DNA of 64,000 bases from Telopea speciosissima (lineage: Eukaryota > Streptophyta > Magnoliopsida > Proteales > Proteaceae): NCBI RefSeq assembly GCF_018873765.1, contig NC_057925.1:13217568-13281567 (forward strand), written 5' to 3'. This document shows positions 33,930 to 46,900 of the stretch, in pieces. Each line of letters begins with the position of its first letter. The stretch's first letter is position 1. Both the position numbers and the translations under genes were made by a program. Below the pieces are notes generated by a model that had not been told where the DNA came from, ran no database searches, and saw only the letters and a program-made list of their open reading frames with translations.

Positions 33930-35090
33930 CAAAAGGAGGCAAAGAAGAGTAAGAGAATATTAAAGACAGAGATTCCCTATGATACGTGTCTTGCTATAAA
34001 CCTCTCGTTTGGTCGTACAAAGATTCTGTATAATCTCTAGCTGTGGTGGATTCATTAATAATAGATAGATAGGTTTTCAGAAATGAGTAAAGTGAAGAAA
34101 TTGATTGACACGTGTGTTGGGGTTAGGGTTAGGGTTACCCCTAGTTTGTGTTTAGGTGGATAGGTGCAAAGTCCCAATAATGACTGTCACGTGTTACCAT
34201 GCAGAGCAGTGTACGGAGTGAAGAGTGTCGTTCTTTTCTTGCCTCACACTTTTCAGATCTCTTCATTGCTCAGATTTGGCATATATATATCTTCTTCTAG
34301 ATTTCTATTTTGTGGAGGAGAATTTTACAGGTGTTGCAAATGTAGTAGTGTCATTTTGTTGGTGGGTCTCCTCTATTTTATGCTTCTTCAGGGACAAAAT
34401 ATAAAGAAGTATAGAGAAATGTTGACGAATTTCAGGGTCTTTTAGGGAATCCTAAGCCATTGGCATTCTTTGGTGTCCTAATATTAGGGGCCAGGGGATC
34501 GATCCCAAGCGGGAATAGGTTAGTAGGTAAAGCCTTAAGCCCCCTCCCCTCACCTCAATTGTACCATGCTAGATTCATTTAAATAAGAGATGGTTGCTGC
34601 CCAAGAAAATACTATTTATCATAACGTCTCGTTTTGTTTAGAAGGGAAAGTGGGGTGGGATTATTGATGGCCTTCATGAGCTAGTAAAGTATCTTTCAGA
34701 CCATGATCAGTGACCCAAGTGTCCTATACATGTGACCCAGTATCTGAAAAAGAATTGCAATAGCTCAATGATGGTGTGCAATATCGGTCAGCCATAGACC
34801 CCTTGTTATTGGATCTAATCCTTCACGAAAAGTAAGGAATTTCGTATATTTTGACCAATTTAAGGTGAAAAATGGGATTGCTCCCTCAGCAAAATTGGGA
34901 TAAAATTGTGCGAGTTGTTTTTTCAAGAATAGGTTGGATCCAACCAGCTGCAGACTTTCTTCTCTTTTTATTTTTCAAACTAAAAACTAGGAAAGAAAGG
35001 TGCACGATCTCACGAATTACTTCTGAAAATTGGGGGGGGGGGGGAAAGCAAAAATCAAATCATATGTAAGAACAATAGCATTTCGTGACT
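33930..35090. other. Non-coding
   Basis: No gene seen. A short GGGTTAGGGTTAGGGTTA run at about 34124-34141 is too short, and has the wrong unit, to count as telomeric. Confidence 0.4.
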
Positions 35091-35099
35091 CATTAGTAA

Positions 35100-35920
35100 A
35101 CCCATTGTGATTCTCTATCAACTAATAGGGCCCAAGAAAGGATTTTTCTCTTCAAAACCCTTTGTATTGGAAAGTTGAGTGTCGAGGAATCATACATAAA
35201 TGATCGAACTCTCATATATCCCGAAAATAGGAGGATCACTTTGACTATAGCCCTTGGTAGATTTTCCTAATCCTAAATGGAATGTAACGACGTAGGGATC
35301 CATATGTAAACATATTCTCTATTTACATACGCTCAAATGACCCCTTCTCATAATGAGAATGTACATAACCATATTCCGGTCTAGTCTGGTATGGAATGAA
35401 CTTATAATCATGGAATCGACTCGATCATCAGATTATAAGTTCATAACCCGAGCCCATTCGCACTTTGGGCGGAACAGATCTACTAAACATTCTTGCGAAC
35501 GTACTCCCCCAAGCGGGATACTTAACGCGTTAGCTACAACACTGCACAGATCGATACTCACAATGCCTAGTATCCATCCTTTATGGCTAGGACTACTAGG
35601 GTATCTAATCTCATTCGCTCCCCTAGCTTTCGTCCCTCAGTGTCATTGTCGGCCCAACAAAGTGCTTTCGCCGTTGGTGTTCTTTCCGATCTCTTGGGAA
35701 GTAAGAAGCCCCTTTGACATCTCTTCATCTGCAGAGAATTCTCGGCGTGAAAACACAGAGACAAAGGGCTGATCTTTGAATAGAAAAAAGAATGGATCCG
35801 TAGGGTCCCAAATGAATTGGCTTATTCAAAAAAAGCCTTGATCATTGGAAGATCTATCTCGTGTCTAGTACTGCATGGTTCCACTCTGCAAGAACTCTAA
35901 ATCATTCCCTTGAAGCTCAT
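35100..35920. other. Probable plastid-derived insert surrounding a 16S fragment
   Basis: The sequence on both sides of the 16S piece has the look of plastid intergenic DNA (for example ATAATCATGGAATCGACTCG near 35405, and AATGGATCCGTAGGGTCCC near 35790). However, it is not the DNA that normally flanks this part of rrn16. The insert therefore seems to join pieces from different plastid locations. I am less sure of the flanks than of the 16S part, and the limits are approximate. Frames across this region are not protein genes. Confidence 0.5.
35491..35694 (-). pseudogene. rrn16: Nuclear copy of plastid 16S rRNA fragment (NUPT)
   Basis: The minus strand matches the central part of plastid 16S rRNA around the 790-900 region. 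Recognisable stretches on the + strand are the complement of it: GATACTTAACGCGTTAGCTA, GGGTATCTAATCTCATTCGC, TCCCCTAGCTTTCGTC, and GTGCTTTCGCCGTTGG. About 200 nt are present, with multiple substitutions and small changes (for example CCCCCAAGCGGG), so it has been in the nucleus long enough to decay. It makes no functional rRNA. Confidence 0.9.
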
Positions 35921-36083
35921 CCTCTTTATGATAAATGATCTGTTTCCCCAAAATGACCTAGCCCAATAGAGATGGGACCCACATGTTGGTGGGGGTTTTG
36001 TTGGGTGGAAATATTGAGGTAAAAAATTGCTTTTCATCCCATGAATGGTAACCAAAGTCCCACCAAGTTGTTGGGACTTTGGA

Positions 36084-36261
36084 GTATTTTTATCTACTCC
36101 ATTTCCTGCCTGTTCCATTTCCCTAAGTTCCTCTAATAGAGGGGGGTGGATCCCACCCGGGTAGTGTGTTCGGGCAGAGGTAGGGTGGATATTTTCGCCC
36201 CCCTCTATTAGAGGAACTTGGCAAAATGGAGCAGCCCACAAAATAGAGTAGATAAAGGTCC
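36084..36261. mobile_element. Foldback MITE, family 1 copy 2
   Basis: Same arms as the element at 2615-2774 (CCATTTCCCTAAGTTCCTCT / AGAGGAACTTGGCAAAATGG) with a matching loop (GTGTGTTCGGGCAGAGG, then TAGGGTGGATATTTTCG). Flanking 9-mers GACTTTGGA (36075-36083) and AACTTTGGA (36262-36270) agree at 8 of 9 positions. Confidence 0.88.
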
Positions 36262-38344
36262 AACTTTGGATAGGTTAGATGTGAGATTTTGAAGTGTCAC
36301 ATCAGCAAACAAAGCATAAGCATTTAATGATGTTCTTTGAACTTTTGTAAGTTCACCACCGAGGATAACCAAACAAGGTTTGGATGGGACTTTGAAGTGC
36401 CACATCATTTTTCCCACCCCAATTCTCCCACCCCACCTAAGTATAAATAAGTTATTTATTGTCCTTGGGAATTTAAAGAAAAATTTTAAATAAAATATTT
36501 GAGATGGTCTCTTATATCGAATTCCATCTCCCAATCATTTTTCTAGATTTTTGGACTAATTCTGTACCAACAAAGGTTGTATGGTAAATTTGAAAGAAAA
36601 AAAATTTGCTTATGCTGTTAGAGAAAAACAAGAACACGTATAGAATGCCATATTAACATAAACAATTTCCTCTTCTGTTTTTACTAAAATAACATAATTT
36701 TCATGACACATAAGGGTGTCAATCAGTATGGTTTCGAGATACCGGTACGATGCACATATATCCCATACTGATACCGTACCAAATACTGGCTCGATACAAG
36801 TATCTCATATTAATACCATACTGTGAGGACAAGATGGGTTTTGGGGGTGAAACCAAACCTCAAGGTCTCATTGAAAAGAAGTCACCATCTAAATTAAAGT
36901 CTAAAATCCTTACTAAAAATAAAACAAATTTAACTCCATCTGAAGTGATCCAATCCAAAGGTTGGGGTCCGTGTCAGATTGTTGTCCGAGGAAGGTGTTA
37001 GGCACCTCGGTCTACCTAGTAAAAACCGGACTTCTACCCTAGGTTGAATGTTTTTGGATGAGCCTAAATTGAAATAAAAAAAAATGTTTGGAAATCACAC
37101 ACAATAAATTGTAAAAAGGGGACAGATGGCATACCTAACTCCAGCTTTGCCTTGCAAGGTTAGTATATTGGAATTTAAATTAAGCATGCAAGGTATAATG
37201 TAGGGCAATACATTCTATGCTAACAAGCAGGAGATCATCATACACATACTAGAAATTATAGTAAAGGAAAATCAGTTAAAATAACGCCAGAACTCTCTTT
37301 AGATAAGAAAAAATACATGCTGAAAACAATCAACTCAAAAGATTAAAAAGGGTTGAAGGCGATGGAACTCCTATAATGAAAATAAAGGAAAAACGGTGAA
37401 ATTTTTCTTAAATTCTACGAAAAAATCAAGAAAAATAGTAAATCAATACTAAAGAACCAAAAAGAAGGGGTGGGGGATATATCTCTGACCTACTGGGAAT
37501 AGAGTGATGGACAGATCGAGTTCATGAGAAAGACAAATCGGAAAACTATACACCTCTGCACAACACCTGCCCCACAAAGGGCAACAGCGACACGTGCTCA
37601 GCCAAAAAAAAATCAGAAAAATATGAAATAAAAACCAAAAGACAGAAGACTCACCTGCCTACAACTTTCGTGTAGAAAAGAAAATCGTTTGAGTGGCTTA
37701 GACTAATATTAGCGAAGCTTCAATTTAGAACTGACACAGCAACTCAAGCTCCAAATCCACCCGAAGAATTACGGGTCCTTCCGTTCACAAATGGATTAGG
37801 GAGATGGGCTTTGAGGACTTTATGTAGTTGCAGTCTCGCAACTGTGACTTAGACCTCTATTAATCTATTTTGCTTTGGTGGAGAGAAGATAGTCGTCTAC
37901 CCACACCTTTCATTTCACTTGTGGGGAGATGACCATTACCCCAATTGATTTTATTTTGTGCACTGACCTTCCGTTTTGGGGGCACGATCATTAAGGGGTC
38001 CCTGGATGGCTGGGATTTTAGCAACAAAGAGACAGTGAGGGAGCTGATAGGTAGTGCACCCCGGAGCCCCAGGTCTCGGAATACTTAGTTCTAGAAGGCA
38101 TGGGAAAGAAAGAAGAATGTGGTAAATGATTACTCTCTCAGATCCAACCAAGATCGACTGGCACAATCCTTTGTTATGTATATATACGTTGGGGAACTCC
38201 CTCTTCAGTAACAGCAGCAGCTGGATTAGCCTAGATCAGCTAGACTACTTGAGGAGGATAGAGGAGTTTAGGAAGTATAAGAAGCACTAGAGTCGATGAC
38301 CTTTAAATTCTCTAGCAACTTCTATCTTAATAAATAAGAATTAT

Positions 38345-38388
<44 letters not shown>

Positions 38389-38390
38389 AG
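36262..38390. other. Non-coding, LTR-retrotransposon debris
   Basis: 36714-36830 begins CATAAGGGTGTCAATC, a relic end of the hAT family seen intact at 22329. About 36830-37100 (GAAGGTGTTAGGCACCTCGG, then ACCGGACTTCTACCC) resembles internal untranslated sequence of Ty3/gypsy elements. No gene. Confidence 0.35.
38347..38386. repeat. (CT)n microsatellite
   Basis: About twenty CT units immediately to the left of a foldback element. Confidence 0.95.
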
Positions 38391-38516
38391 AATGTTCTTT
38401 GTGCTGCAGCGCAAGCTGCGGCCAGGCACATAGGCAGCATGTGCAGAGGAGCAGGGTGGTCATTGCACCCACCCCCATGCTTGGGCACAGCCTGCAATGT
38501 GGCACAGAGAACAACA
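38391..38516. mobile_element. Foldback MITE of the shared-core group
   Basis: The ends GTTCTTTGTGCTGCAGCG and the near-complement GCAATGTGGCACAGAGAAC enclose AGGGTGGTCATTGCA (38453-38467) and CTTGGGCACAGCC. No target duplication was resolved. Confidence 0.7.
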
Positions 38517-40339
38517 CCTCTATCTATCAATCTATCTATCTATCTATTGACAAATCATCACACCTAGCTGACTCAGAGATATTTCATTCTCCACATAGTT
38601 TCTCAATAAATCTCTTTTTTCCTAAAATAGCTTTTTAGCATGTTAGTTATTAAGCAAGTGATATTAGTACGAATGGTCTAAATAGAAAGAGATCAGCCTC
38701 CGATTGAACGGGGCTAGGTGTGTAAAAACTTGCCATCACACAACTTTTAACCTATATACCCAAAATCTGGGAGACCCCTGCCTTATCTATTGTGGGTCAT
38801 TTCTCTCCCTTTTAAAACAGAGAAACATATACGGATCTTAGACCCATATCTAGATGACAACTACTTAAACTAAATAGAATATTTTAGACTACCGAAAACA
38901 AAATCATCATTGTCGTCTCCCTTCTCATGAAAGTGCAGAAAGGGAATTAACCACGCAAGGGATGGAGGTGCGGCAAAACCCCGCCGATTCAAGCTGCAAA
39001 CGCTCTACCAGGTCAAATCTCGAAGGTTGACACTCTAATGGGCTAAACCTCTAAAAGAAAGGGATAGTGGAAATAATGGTAAACACAATTCCCCGGATCG
39101 GAGATGTGTTGATATTAACATGTAATCTCGGGTTTTAAATGTTTATCTAAAACATGAGATATGTATAGATGGAGACTAACAGTGGATATTTTAGTTAAGA
39201 AAGGAGTTGATTTCCAAATTTCGAATTATTGGACAATTAACCCGAGTTTTATCACTCTAGATAAAGCTGGGACTATCAACAGAGACCACGATATCGTTTT
39301 GTTTCTTGAGTGGATTATTAGTTCTCTCTTTTTATTCCTGACTTTGGCTTAGGATTCTTGCTGATGGTCATGTCGAAGGTAAATCCTTAGTTCAAAGTCT
39401 TTAGTGTTGTTCTCGGCTAATGGCAATGTCAAAAGTAAAGTTTCAAGTCATTCATTTATTTGTTTTTCGTTTGAATATGCTTCGACGTTATTCTTGTACA
39501 TCCTTTTCGTATTCTTTAATTCATTGTCTAAAATCAAAATCCAATCAAAAAAGCCTAAAAAAAGGCCTTTGAATATTCATCAGAGGTTCGTTAAAAATAA
39601 ATGCACATTCAGCATTTGATTATGCTATAGGTATAGGTATGCCATTTACCAAAAAACAAAAAACCAAAAAAAAAAAAAGACCTCTTTGGCCAGGAAGTAA
39701 GTGACTGAGTTGCAGAGGATATATAGGTAATACCTGCTTCGAACAGTACCAATCACGGTTTAAGAAGTTGAAGTACTACTAAAGCAACTTTTTAGCATCC
39801 AATGGGTATTTTGATGGTTTTAAGGACTTCCCAAATACTAATTAAGACCTTGCTACTAATCAACCATAATAAGTAAAACACCATCTAAAGCTTTCTAATA
39901 ACCACCTGACAAGTGTTGGTGTGTGGCTTGTGTGATTACACTTTCATCAAAAAAAAAAAACTAGAGAGATATCCAATGAGATGCTTAGCCAGTTTAGTGT
40001 ATATAGAGACCATAAAGATCTGTTTGCAAATGGTTTAAAACCAATGGTTAAATTGTTTAAAACCAAACCATTTACTAAACGGTTGCACTTTTCTAAACCA
40101 GAACAGAACCATTCTATAAAATGGTTTGATGGTTTCAATTTAAAAGTTCAATTCAGTTCAATTCGATTTCAATAAAATGTTTCGGTTTACATTTGACACC
40201 CTTAAGCAAAACCCATAACTCCACATGTGTAACTTCGTTGACAACTGGGCTCTGATACATGATAAACTACAAGAAAGTCGTTTGAAGTGACATGACTATG
40301 ATCAATGGAGGCCTTTGGATACTCCAGTAAAGAGTGATT
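38517..40339. other. Non-coding
   Basis: No gene. The sequence at 40147-40204 ends TTGACACCCTTA, another relic end of the TAAGGGTGTCAA hAT family. Confidence 0.35.
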
Positions 40340-40526
40340 TGATTCAAATTGAAGGAACTAAAAAGGCCAGAGACAAATCTAAAATGATCTTACGAGGCAT
40401 AATCAGAAAAGACATGCATAGTTTAGGCCTTGTATAAGTATGAACTTGAATAGAGCAGATTGGAGGACAAAGATCAAGTAGGCGACACCGTTTAGTTGGG
40501 ATGAGACTGAGTTGTTGGTTGGAAGA
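40340..40526 (+). mobile_element. RTE-type LINE 3' fragment
   Basis: In shifted frames it encodes LIQIEGTKK, then IRKDMHSLGL and NLNRADWRTK, followed by TTTAGTTGGGATGAGACTGA and GTTGTTGG. This matches the C-terminal end and TTG-rich tail of plant RTE LINEs, the same block as at 48901-49345. It lies just downstream of NQR copy A. Confidence 0.75.
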
Positions 40527-40969
40527 AGCAAGTAGTGCCCTGTCCGAATAAGCAGTCAAGAGTGGCAGACAGGGAAGAAATCCTCACCAGAGGAACCCGA
40601 CCTCTACAAGTCCTTATATGACTCGCATCTGATGCAGAGTTTTCGCCATAGCACACCAAGCTGTATCAGTGAAAAATAATAAAACCTTTCCAATGTGTAG
40701 AACATTATCTAGAAAAATTTAGATTAGATATACTTGAGGTCAGAATCACCATCATAAATCCAAATTAAAATGTAATCACTGGTAACACAAAAGAGTATTT
40801 TCTGGGTTTCTTCATTTCAACCCATGAAAGTAGAAATAACTGCACATCAATTTGATAAATGCTGTCAAGTGAACATACATTAACACATGCCTAAAGTGCG
40901 ATGGAGCAACAGAAGAATGCGGTATCTAGCAGTATTTATTCTGGAGCAGGGATTTGATTTTGCATGGAT

Positions 40970-43900
40970 TTATTCACACTTGCCACTAAGTTTCAAAGTA
41001 AATGCTTGCAATGATAAAAGAACCAGTTTTAACCTCTCCTTGGCTTCAGCATCCAATAAGTTGCCATCACTATCAAACTTCTGCGGAGGTTGGAATGCAT
41101 TCAAGAAAAACTCCGGCTTGTTTATAAAATGAAGATCAAGATAAACCCCAATTTGGCGCAAATGATACTGTGCTCTTCCTCCACCAAAACCTCCTCCAGC
41201 GCTTACAATGGCAGCCGGCTTACCAGCCCAAACATTTGGAGGTCTAGATGCCCAGTCGATCGCATTCTTCAGAGGAGCTAGATTCAGAGATAGAAACAAA
41301 AAGTTGGCAACAAACTAAAGATGCAGAAATCACAGGACTCAATCACTTATTTTTTCTTGTTAGGTCAGTGAAATTCGAATCATCTGCAGAAAATTCGAAT
41401 GTGCCATATTTTCAATCTTTATGTACTAGATAAGAAAATTCTAAAAATATGACCGACCAGCTCAAAACTGGTCAAAAAAAAAAAAAAAAGAACATTAAAG
41501 AGAAACAATGTAATAATGGAGGGAAAAGTTTACAAATATCACTCTTTGAAACCAAATACATAATGATGATTTACAAGAAACAAAATTCTTGATCATGACA
41601 ATGTTTTTTACCTATTTTTTCTTTCTATTTCTCCCTCGAGGTAAGTAGAATGGGAACACCACAAACTGCAAGTCTGTGTTAGGTGGGAATAAAGCAGGCT
41701 AAAAAACTTGAATGATTAAAAAGAAATAATAATTTCTAGAAAATCATAAAAAACAATTCTATGCTCAACTCAGTTCTTAGGTTCAACAGGGACTGAAGAT
41801 AAACCCTATTATGCCCAATAAAACATGAAGAGGAGGTAGTATATCACATTACTACATCCACAAGCTTTTCTCAATTTTGCATGTGAAAAGTTTAAGAAAC
41901 ACAACGATGACCAAATGGCCATCACTTCAGTGTTTATATAGAAGCAACAAATCCCATTTTTTAATCACATGACTTCTTTTGAGGAATGAGGATTTTATCT
42001 TGCATATGCCACAGCTTGAAAGTAGCTCAGCACATCTTTTATGGCTGCTATGCAAACTAAACCCAAGTTGGTAAAAATGACTGGAAAGCAGGACAATTCC
42101 AGCTCACCACCAGAAACAACTCACAACTCTGTCAGCTAGACATTTAACCATAAAATTCCTAAGCTAGGAAGAACAAGGAAACTCCCATCTGATCTGATCA
42201 TTCAAACCACAGAAACCAATCCACATTTCTTTTCTACTTCAATATCAAATTTTTTTATTCCAAAACTTGAACAAGAAAAGGCCAGAACGTTAAGATTTGT
42301 GTCACACATTTGGCAACAAACCCTGATAGTTTTAAAGCATCACCTTTGACTCTATAATGAGAGTAGGAGCAAGAGGTTAGATCAAGAATATCTGTGAAGT
42401 CTCTCTGAGACAAATGGATCTGAACCTTTCCTAGTTCCATTAAGTTGAACTTCTATAGCAGCAGCTTGGGAGATCTGGGGCCTGTCATGATTAGAGGGCT
42501 GATCCTAGATCATAGAGGTGACTCTTGATGGTTTTCTCTGGACCAGCCAGTATGATGGACTCAATTACAGTGGCAGTTAAATCTGTAAGAAAAGGGTTGA
42601 CTATATATGCAACACAGGCATTGACTCACGTAGTTGAGAGGGGGACTAAGGTCAGGGGTCATGTGGATTTTGTGTAATTTTTGCTGTTTCTTGTACAGTT
42701 CTTTCTTCTCCAATGTGTCCAATAAAGCATTATCATGGGGGAGGAGGGGGGGGGAGAATGATTTTGAAATTCAATCAAGGGCTCTGTTACTAATCAAGTT
42801 ATAATATACTCGTGCCATGACCTTCTCATTAATGTAATTTTATACTTTTGGGGGGCAATGGTGGAAGTGGGGCTGAATTATTATACTTTAATAGAAGAAG
42901 AAATGTAAGCTTAACATGCCAGCGCCAATGACGCAAGCCAAATACAAGCAACAGAAAATACAAAGAATTAAAGAGCTAAATGAATTAGCAAACCTCAAGC
43001 CACAAGCTACTCAGACCACAACCTAGTCAAAGATTGTCGATAGAAAAGTACAAGTTCAGTACCTGACGGATAAACAACTATAATTTTTAATAGGCTTAGC
43101 ACTAACATGTTGACAAGATCAACAATCAGCAAAATCAGAAATCATATTAGTTGCTACTATATTGGAATTTCAGTAGAAATAATTTCTCAAAAGATATGCC
43201 CAATGGAAAACTCCCGTTATATTTCCAGACCTTGCAAAAATTGTCATACAGACCAGCTCCACACCTCCTTCTTGGACCTAAAATTGGGGCATGCGCAAGC
43301 CATGATTTGGACTCGAAGCACGCCTTAATTGGGGCTGCTGCATTGTAGGCCATCTTGGCAACCATTTAGCGCTTTTCACCAGTTTTACATCTATAGGCCT
43401 CGGGCTCCCACAAGATATAGTTTTCTTTTTTCTTTTCTTTATTTTTTGTAATTTGGTTTTCTCCCTGGTTCATTTTGGTCTCGTTCTCCTTGAGACTACA
43501 GAAAGATCTGGATATGCAATAGGTAGCATGGATTCCATCATATTAGAATCTAATTTTGGAGATATTACTCTAAGAAGTTCTCTTTCACCTCTATGAATAC
43601 CTTACTAGTTTTCCTCTGTTTTTGGTTTCTTTCCCGACCCCCCCACCCCTCTTTGCAGGGGTCCTAGTCTAGCGGGATCAAGAAAATTCCTGATCTCGTA
43701 TATATATCTGCCACAAGGCGGGTTGGATGGGGCTGAAATTCTGTGGAAAGGCAGCCCCCAGGTTCCCTGATCATACATCAAGTTCCAGCTCGAACAGAGT
43801 ATGCTATGTGGCAAAACAAAGCATTGAAAACTCTGTTGAAAAATGAAACTTCTTTAAAGTTAACAACCGAAAATACATGAGGAAAATACCAATACATGGG

Positions 43901-46900
43901 GCAGTTGCAATTGCCATATTGTGTTTCCAAATGGCAAAAATAAGTGTGCACAACGAGAAATCACATTCCACGTTTCATTTCTTCTGTTAAATGGGCCCAT
44001 GAGTTACACTACTTCCAACCCGAGCCATTTCCAGGCATCCTTCTGTTCTTTTGAAACCTTCAATTGATGGCAGCGTATCACTCCTCACCAGAGCATCTGT
44101 TGACATTCATTGTACAAGGCCAGCCCATCAAAATCAAATTTCCCCATGTTGTCACCTACAGGTGCCACTGCTAAGCTCCCTCAGATGTATCAGTTTCTGA
44201 CCACCCTAATCTTGCCACTCATTCATTTCAACACCAACATACCGATATGCTTGTTCTATGTATTTTCTTGTCTCATTGTTCCCAAAAGCTCTGTAAAGCA
44301 TGGCTGGTATTATGGTTAGGTGTACAATGAAAATTATTCATTGGTTTTAATGGACCGAATATGATGACAATACAACAGTCTGAAAGAGCCTCTTCACTTA
44401 ATCCACCCTCTTTAGTTTATAGATAATATCCTTCATAATTAATCTCTCACTATTGATGATTGAACAAAGCAGAAGACTTTTACAGTGTGGTATCTCTTTG
44501 TTACCAATCTAAACTAGGCATTTCTACTACTATTTTTGCCAAAAATTTCCCCCATATATCATGTTAATCTGATTTACCTCAAATCTTTTCAGTTCTGAAA
44601 CATTCCTCCCCAATTGTAACTTGTCACTTAGCCCCTCTTTCTCATCAATTAACACCATGTCATCCATAAACAACATACAACATTAGTCTACATCCCAAAT
44701 ATGTTTAGTCAAAGCACCTATAAACTAAACTAATACAAAGAGGTACCCGCTTTGCCCAACTTTGATTAGCACGGGCTTGTCCCTTGCCCAGTTGCTATTG
44801 ATATTCCCAGGCTGACACTGAGAGGGGGTCAGTGACTTCAAAAATTTCCTCCCAACTGACCACTGAAGACTGTAACACACTCATGGCACTAACAACAAGC
44901 ACACACAAATTGGCTGAGGCAATCCCACATTTACCAATCCCACACACAGTCATGTGCACACCCACCTCGCAACCACTATGTGACCAGGTATACCAGGTAG
45001 TGCACACCCATCCTGCAAGCACACACAACACTCCAATATCCATAGTAACACAGGCACACACAACACCAGATATACGGGTTCAGCAAGTTGCCTACATCCA
45101 CAGAGCAATGCCCTACTTGGGTCTCATATATTGCTCGATACTCTCCGCTAATTCAACTGCTACAACAATCCAAGAGCTAAAACTCCTACTTTCGTTTATG
45201 TAACAACACAATAAAGGGCTACAACCCTAATCCTGTCAATCCCCAACTTGACAAGTAATTACAATGATCAATGCATTCACACAAAATTACAACCTAGACA
45301 TAAAAATAGGGATTTGACAAAGTGGATTGCCTCACCCCGTGTAATCCCACCACCAGCCATGTACCCGAAGTGTAGAAATCAATGCACGCAAGCTCCGCAC
45401 TACAAAGTAGCCATCATAATCACCCCAAACAAGTATTCAGCAATAAAAGCCCTCTTGCTTAATCCTTTTTCTCTCTTTTAGGGTTCATGGCGTTGCTGCA
45501 CGAATTCCAAGAATTCTACAAAAAAACTAGGCCTTAAAATGACCTCAGAATCGCATTTTGAAGTTCAATCATCGGATCGGAACAAGGGGAGGCCCGAATG
45601 GACTTCATTTGGAATCTCTTGCCATTTGGAAACAGCACAACTTGGCAGCTCATTTTTGGGTTGTTGGATCAGCCCTCAAAAGGGTGGGTGGCCAGAGGAT
45701 CATCGGATCGCATAGATCTCTTCAGCACAAAGCGGGAGTCATAGGTGCTTCGCAAATGGAATCTTCCCTGATAGCATAGTACGCACGCGTGACACAGTAA
45801 CATGATCAATCCGCAGCTCAAATATAGACCGTTGGATCAAGGTCTCAAACCGCAAGTGGATTAACAACCGTTGGATCATGTTGATTGAGTCATAACGATG
45901 CTCTATAAGTGCAGCCCAAACAGAGGCCCTCAAATCTGGATCGAGATATCGAGGGGCAAATGGATTTACTTAGATCGGAATCAACCCTGTCGATCGCCTA
46001 TGCACGTGATCCATGGAATCGGCCGGATGATGCAATGTATCGCGAAGCATAAGGATTTTTTTTCTTAACTCAGAGGACGCGCACAAGAATATTTTGCGTT
46101 AGGCATTCACGCCACGAGCACACATTGAACACTTACCCTCCGATTTGGATCTGGATGATATGGCTCGCTGAGGGGTCTCCGATGAGCATCACCAGTGCCC
46201 CATTCTCCGACACGTGCAGGTTTGGTGTGTCACGAGAACGCACTAACTTCACATTGCACCCCATAGAAAAACTCACCAAGAGCTTCAAACTTTAGGCTTC
46301 ACTGAGGCATATCGTCGAATAGGTGATGCACATACTCAAACCCGTGACCCCTCTTGCTGCTGTGTGCGCATGGCCTTGGTTGTGTGCGGCTCTAGCTGTG
46401 CACATCCCGGTGCTGTACGCACAGCCTGCAGCTGTGGCAGCTACTCCCGGCCTATGGCCCCTGCTGCTCCTACCATAGGATGGCCCTTGGCCTATGGCCT
46501 GTTGGTGGAGGACCGGAAAGAGGGGAAACTAGAAGAACCAGAGTTTTAGGGGGAGGGAGAGAGATTCACAAAGAAAGAGGGGAGGAAGGGTTGCACATAA
46601 CTAAAGCCACACTTGAAAACTCAAACTTCATTCTTCAACTCCAAATCTTCATGTTTGAGTTCTACTACGATTACAATGACTAAATAGAAAATAGTTTTGC
46701 ATAGGAATAGAAACCTAACTAAAATAGAAACAACCCAAAAAGGAAACTACCAAAATAGATCATAGCTAAAGAAAGGAAACTATCGAAGAAGCTCCCATGT
46801 AATCTACCCATTTCAAATAAAAATAAACTAAAATAAATATTGCAGCCTAAGTGAACTACCAGCCCTCGCCAGAACAGAAAACTGGTTTAGGACCAGTCTT

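Noticed and set aside
34124..34141. GGGTTAGGGTTAGGGTTA resembling a telomere repeat
   Set aside because: Three units only, and the usual plant unit is TTTAGGG. Not an interstitial telomere.
35353..35772. 139-codon + strand frame
   Set aside because: It lies across the plastid-derived insert, including the complement of 16S rRNA; not a protein gene.
44832..45203. 123-codon frame rich in Thr, His and Pro
   Set aside because: It arises from CA-rich low-complexity sequence inside the giant NQR intron; no domain.
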